DNA from: JACKAL01 sp964400355
GTDB taxonomy: Bacteria; Bdellovibrionota; Bdellovibrionia; Bdellovibrionales; JAGQZY01
Assembly: GCA_964400355.1 (NCBI GenBank)
Contig: CAYNTO010000010.1
Span: forward strand, 51,788-115,787
DNA: 64,000 bases
Direction: 5' to 3'
How positions within the stretch are numbered: the first letter of the stretch is position 1; each line of letters begins with the position of its first letter. A program made the position numbers and the translations under genes. Positions 62,001 through 64,000 of this stretch are shown piece after piece. The notes under the pieces were generated by a model. That model saw only the letters and a program-made list of their open reading frames with translations, had not been told where the DNA came from and made no database searches.

Positions 62001-64000
62001 ATTTCCAAAGTTGTCAGAGCCGCCTGTCGTAGTTCCCGGCCCACCACGAAGTTCGGTCGCCACAAACTTCGTTCCCCAAACATGGTAGACGTATGCATCA
62101 ACAAGACTCACCGAAGGTGTGCGAACCGTAACCGTGATATCCGTCGCTGGAGTTATGTACTCTACAAGCTGGCTTGCATTTGAACGTATGTCTCCGACCA
62201 CTCCCGTATTCAAGAACGAAAAATTGTTCTGTCCAAAGTAGGATGTTCCATTGTGAAAGCGATAGCCGATGTACTGATTGCCCGCTGTACCGCCATCACC
62301 GTGGAGATCGAGAGAGGCTTCAAGCCGGTATGTTCTTCCCGCCTTTAGATGAATACCATTAGAGCCAGTTGTTATACCGTTAGCCGAGGCCAATGTATTA
62401 AACGCGATGATGGAATCGATTGTGGGAATTTGAGTATTCGACATCGTGAGCTTCGCATAGCGGAGTTCCCCGTTGAGCGACTGCCATTGCACACCATCAA
62501 AATAATTGAGTCCTTTTTCATCACTGTTATATACAGTGAGTCCCGCGACGGGAGTTGCGATGGCATCCCGTTGCGCCGTCGACACGCGAGGAGGTAAAAA
62601 TCCTTTTGTCGTCGAGTGAATATCCAGCAAAGCACTTGTTGCCGGCGATGTGGTTCCTACTCCCACACTACCGCCGTTAGGCTGCATGAGCACGTGGCCT
62701 TTTGTGGCATCGGATGTAGATTCAAGAGTGAGGTTGGCGCTTGCGGCAGTTCCACCGCGCAGGTTTTGACCTGCACCGCGGCCAGCGAGAAGTGCGTATT
62801 GGGTGTGGTCGTCATCGCCGAGTCCCGTGAGAGCTCCGTGATCCGTCACACTGTTGTCGGCAGCACACTCCCAACGGTCGTTTGATGTCCACTTGAGCAC
62901 GTAGCCGTCTGTGCACTCGGTGCCTGCGGGCATGTAGGTGAAATATTCTGCTGGAGCGCTTGAGATTTTGCCAATACTGATCGCGTCCACGTCGGCGCTC
63001 ACGATGGTGCCGTCGGCGATTTTAGCGCTTGTGATGCCGCTGTCTTTGACACGGAGAGCGTTAGCGTTGAGCTCTACCGTGGTGTTATCGACGTTGACCG
63101 AGAGTGAACGATCGGCCGTGAGGTCTCCCCCACCGCTGAGACCTGATGTTCCCGATGTCGCTATTGTTCTGGAACTTGCTGCGGCGCCTATGTCGCCCGG
63201 CGCGGCGCCAGTTTTGTCGATCTTACTCCAAGCGATCGCCGCTGCGGAGTTGATGTCGGCGTTCATTATGGTGTCGTCGTCAATTTTGGCAGATGTGATA
63301 GCGTCGTCTGCGATTTTTGCAGAGCTGACCCCTAAGTCCTTGATTTGTACTTTGTTCGAGCCACTGATTTCAATTGTAGAGTTATCAGTGTCTACGCTTA
63401 AGTCCGCAGTGCCGCTTGTTGCGCCACCGAGGAGACCAGACGTGGTCGCGTGTGTGGTGACACCGTCCATGTCTCCTCCACCGCCCCACCCTGAGGAGAT
63501 GTCTTTACAGTTAAGGCCCGACTCATCGCAAATCTGATGGGCGCGGATAATACCTGCAACGTCGAGAAGTGATTGCGGGTTCGTTGTACCGATACCCACA
63601 TAACCTGCGGTGGGCTGAAGGATTACGAAACCTTTGGTGGTGTCTGAGGTCGATTCTAAAGTGAGGTTAGCACTTGCCGCAGTGCCACCGCGCAGGTTTT
63701 GGCCTGCACCGCGACCGGCGAGTAGTGCGTACTGTGTGTGGTCGTCATCGCTGAGACCTGTGAGAGTGCCGTGATCGGTGACGCCGATATCTGTCGCGCA
63801 TTCCCAACGATTGCTCGAGGTCCACTTAAGAACATATCCGTCGGTACACTCAGCACCGTTGGGCATATAAGTAAAAAATTCAGAGGCAGCACTTGAAATT
63901 TTACCAATGGTAATGGTGTCCACATCGGCACTCGTTATGGTGCCGTCAGCGATTTTTGCCGAAGTTACCGCACCGTCTGCGAGTTTTACTTCCGTTACGG
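56073..64000 (-). CDS. Giant modular fibre/adhesin with C-terminal S74 chaperone domain (5' truncated)
   Basis: At least 2640 codons; the frame is open to the right edge, so the N terminus is missing. Five ~113-residue modules (ECTDGYVLKWTSNDRWEC ... DDDHTQYALLAGRGAGQ) alternate with linkers (GNVGIGT, LLDVAGIIRAEQICDEAG) and with C1q/jelly-roll-like globular inserts. The last 150 residues are a Peptidase_S74 intramolecular chaperone with the Ser-x4-Lys dyad (SLREYK) and a coiled coil. This is the plan of phage-like trimeric fibres and of Bdellovibrio mosaic adhesive trimer proteins that contact prey. Overlapping ORFs on the other strand are shadows. Confidence 0.9.
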   Translation of the reverse strand, partial: VTEVKLADGAVTSAKIADGTITSADVDTITIGKISSAASEFFTYMPNGAECTDGYVLKWTSSNRWECATDIGVTDHGTLTGLSDDDHTQYALLAGRGAGQNLRGGTAASANLTLESTSDTTKGFVILQPTAGYVGIGTTNPQSLLDVAGIIRAHQICDESGLNCKDISSGWGGGGDMDGVTTHATTSGLLGGATSGTADLSVDTDNSTIEISGSNKVQIKDLGVSSAKIADDAITSAKIDDDTIMNADINSAAAIAWSKIDKTGAAPGDIGAAASSRTIATSGTSGLSGGGDLTADRSLSVNVDNTTVELNANALRVKDSGITSAKIADGTIVSADVDAISIGKISSAPAEYFTYMPAGTECTDGYVLKWTSNDRWECAADNSVTDHGALTGLGDDDHTQYALLAGRGAGQNLRGGTAASANLTLESTSDATKGHVLMQPNGGSVGVGTTSPATSALLDIHSTTKGFLPPRVSTAQRDAIATPVAGLTVYNSDEKGLNYFDGVQWQSLNGELRYAKLTMSNTQIPTIDSIIAFNTLASANGITTGSNGIHLKAGRTYRLEASLDLHGDGGTAGNQYIGYRFHNGTSYFGQNNFSFLNTGVVGDIRSNASQLVEYITPATDITVTVRTPSVSLVDAYVYHVWGTKFVATELRGGPGTTTGGSDNFGNHIALQNIVLGSQWLSGDGNAEGIRIDGSGNVGIGSDTPNALLDVAGIIRAEQICDEAGANCKDISTGWSTGVATTRAINTNTGSALTGGGDLSADRNLAVSVDNTGIEINSNALRLKDSGVTSAKIADGTIVSADVSAISIGKISNAPAEYFTYMPAGTECTDGYVLKWTSNDRWECAADNSVTDHGALTGLGDDDHTQYALLAGRGAGQNLRGGTAASANLTLESTSDATKGYVLLQPTGGSVGVGTTAPNASAAFQVDSTTKGFLPPRMTTAQRVGIGSPSEGLIVFDTDVEMLYVYTNSSWSRIADLTEVAFSIYKTGTQSLTGGVSTVVDWGGERYDIGNAFNLTTDRFQPTVAGKYYVHLSTYTQFMTVGTYAEPIIRKNGGQYAVGLIYTPTTEIIANASAVIELNGTTDYIDFAIINGSSATLASSSGGTYATGFLLSGGTGGSGGAADHLGNHVMSQNLIAGANWISGDGGNEGLRIDSTGNVGIGTSVPNALLDVAGIIRAEQICDEAGGNCKDISTGWSTGVATTRAINTNTGSALTGGGDLSADRNLAVSVDNTGIEIDSNALRLKDSGVTSAKIADGTIVSADVDTISIGKISSAPAEYFTYMPAGTECTDGYVLKWTSNDRWECAADNSVTDHGALTGLGDDDHTQYALLAGRGAGQNLRGGTAASANLTLESTSDATKGYVLLQPNGGSVGVGTTAPHASAVMQADSTTKGFLPPRMTTAQRNAIASPAAGLTIYNTDTGNPDFYNGTKWLGLKGEVKYIKLGMSGYQTVDTNSIVAFNTVLSNNGFTTTSNGINLKAGVTYRIEAAVNTYNAAGSAYLGYQLWNGTSSIGGMAYTSEPQSGGAYGFKAGILEFYTPSADQTVWIRIGDDNISTGQVTHYYNTYFAATEMVAPGTSGGGSDNLGNHTAAQNLVLGNNWLTGDGGNEGIRIDGDGKVGVGTDTPSEALTVNGTIETLSGGIKFPDGTIQTSSAYGGINNTMVANLPDVIKCNVTSPSYGEVIFQLMYAGYSGNVYYRAGTWSSVYTAIDVIFSVSTQTQVGYTNITTSNCGGKTFAQLYATGQAFNTAKGPAAQFLQTGADAYYNAGNVGIGTSTPQSHLDVAGTIRAEQLCDESGANCKDISAGWSTGNVATSRAINTNSGSGLTGGGDLSADRNIAMNVDNSTIEIATNTVQVKDGGITSAKIADGTIVSADVSAISIGKISNAPAEYFTYMPAGTECTDGYVLKWTASDRWECSADLVGATDHGALTGLSDDDHTQYALLAGRASGQTLRGGVNASGSLTLDSTSSGTKGYVLLQPSGGNVGIGSLTPTEKLDVSGAIKIGNATGTDDGTIRWTGTDFEGRKGGSWESLTRVGTTTPVSFSVHKNGVDQAVTTDTWVRLTWSAEFFDTNNNFSAHRFTPTVAGKYAFTLAAYCPGATGFCAVGIYKNGVISAQGFTRSTSPMGTITTTLDMNGTTDYVEGYVNVGTGTVVNGVGQLTYFTGHLATSTTIASSGSGTTDYLPLWTGPSTLANSPIAVSSGNVGIGTSAPGSVLHVSATNPTVRIESGAGNTDASLGFYRDNASKWFLRNNGNDDYFYITSPSGSDADAKFAISPTGNVGIGTTVSDAKLHIHNANAASNDGIIIENFVNTNPNMDGPYVTFQYDERVSSPVENGDTIGGIRFRSAYLSGTYSGYGASIKSLQEGTASATSSPGNLIFSTTADGTTALTERMRIAHNGNVGMGVAPHATYKLNVGGDAQIAGWLRTTGTSGWLSQTYGGGWHMSDVTWMRSYADKNVYTAGVMRADAGMQTTQLCNTSGSGCIAQSTLAGLSLREYKDDIRDLALGSDELMKLRPVEFKWIDSMGGKYDLGFIAEEVEQVNPLLSNYDKEGTLMGVKYTHLTALLTKGFQELKQSMSALAQTVASLVARVSGVEAENKNLRRELASLKDREQQKQRELDTMKSYLCQKDPKAPFCKTPTGK
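56076..56525 (-). other. Peptidase_S74 chaperone domain and coiled coil of the fibre
   Basis: Begins at the Ser of SLREYKDDIRDL, the expected self-cleavage position (Ser followed by Lys five residues on), continues with LMKLRPVEFKW and LGFIAEEVEQVNP, and ends in a long coiled coil (VEAENKNLRRELASLKDREQ) and a Cys-containing tail. In known fibres it drives trimer folding and is then released. Confidence 0.85.
58047..58388 (-). repeat. Fibre module 5 (342 bp)
   Basis: Most diverged copy: one codon longer than the others (LVGATDHG in place of NSVTDHG) and with VNASGSLTLDSTSSG where the rest have TAASANLTLESTSDA. Confidence 0.85.
59886..60224 (-). repeat. Fibre module 4 (339 bp)
   Basis: Nearly identical to module 3 at protein level and highly similar in DNA; followed toward the C terminus by a jelly-roll-like insert (EVKYIKLGMSGYQTVDTNSI). 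Confidence 0.85.
61266..61604 (-). repeat. Fibre module 3 (339 bp)
   Basis: Preceded (N-terminal side) by a linker nearly identical to that before module 4 (TGVATTRAINTNTGSALTGG); followed by an insert starting AFSIYKTGTQSLTGG. Confidence 0.85.
62661..62999 (-). repeat. Fibre module 2 (339 bp)
   Basis: Same module; followed by the insert starting LRYAKLTMSNTQIPTID, which resembles the insert after module 4. Confidence 0.85.
63594..63932 (-). repeat. Fibre module 1 (339 bp)
   Basis: The most N-terminal complete copy in the window; variant residues include ASEFFTYMPNGAEC. It is followed by a module-to-module linker without a globular insert, so modules 1 and 2 are only ~930 bases apart. Confidence 0.85.

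Noticed and set aside
61543..62001. Plus-strand ORFs inside the fibre gene
   Set aside because: They recur with each fibre module and mirror the minus-strand reading frame; repetition of the DNA explains them.
1..64000. CRISPR array
   Set aside because: No regularly spaced short direct repeats occur; the only regular repeats are the in-frame fibre modules.

Overview
The window looks like a chromosomal segment of a Bdellovibrionota-type (Bdellovibrio-like) Gram-negative bacterium, probably from a draft or metagenome assembly because it contains two runs of exactly 100 N. The evidence is the general secretory gene set gspK-L-M-N, many small secreted proteins and lipoproteins, many secreted hydrolases (trypsin-like protease, S1/P1 nuclease, M15 peptidase, amidase, lytic transglycosylase), and a giant repetitive S74-terminated fibre gene like the mosaic adhesive fibres of predatory Bdellovibrio. 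The assignment is inference from gene content; no rRNA or tRNA gene is visible.

Layout. 1-4.2 kb: 3' end of a type II secretion operon (gspK partial, gspL, gspM, gspN). 4.3-13.6 kb: secreted proteins, a serine protease, ssb, an outer-membrane-like protein coupled to an amidase, rph-rdgB, and a di-haem c-type protein. 13.7 kb: scaffold gap. 13.9-18.1 kb: a Gdt1-type cation transporter diverging from prs-rplY-pth-ychF. 18.4-26.4 kb: small secreted proteins, an AI-2E-family permease, a large lytic transglycosylase and radA. 26.6-33.7 kb: lipoproteins, a TPR/winged-helix regulator, glpK and a lysophospholipid acyltransferase. 33.9-38.5 kb: a tightly coupled four-gene operon of haem-binding lipoproteins plus a DUF1501/DUF1552-like secreted protein. 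38.6-43.2 kb: mostly unrecognised envelope proteins. 43.5-46.0 kb: a eukaryotic-type AdoMet decarboxylase coupled to spermidine synthase, then trmH. 46.1-50.2 kb: acyl-CoA dehydrogenase, S1/P1 nuclease, a beta-propeller-like protein and an M15 peptidase. 50.3-51.0 kb: scaffold gap and two 147-149 bp self-complementary elements. 51.0-55.1 kb: a minus-strand group with an A-type Fe-S carrier, a tailed 2Fe-2S ferredoxin, rny, 5-formyl-THF cyclo-ligase, zapA and HiPIP. 55.3-56.0 kb: a TauE/SafE permease. 56.1-64.0 kb: the fibre gene, running off the right edge.

How the parts fit: the type II system would export the secreted hydrolases, the fibre and lipoproteins would present surface functions, and the amidase and transglycosylase would remodel peptidoglycan. 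Prs, L25, Pth, YchF, Rph, RdgB and RNase Y are housekeeping. The points most worth a second look are the paired palindromic elements at 50.5-50.9 kb, the cytochrome/DUF1501-like operon, the recurrent Gln-Asn-Cys lipobox, the eukaryotic-type AdoMet decarboxylase and the modular fibre.
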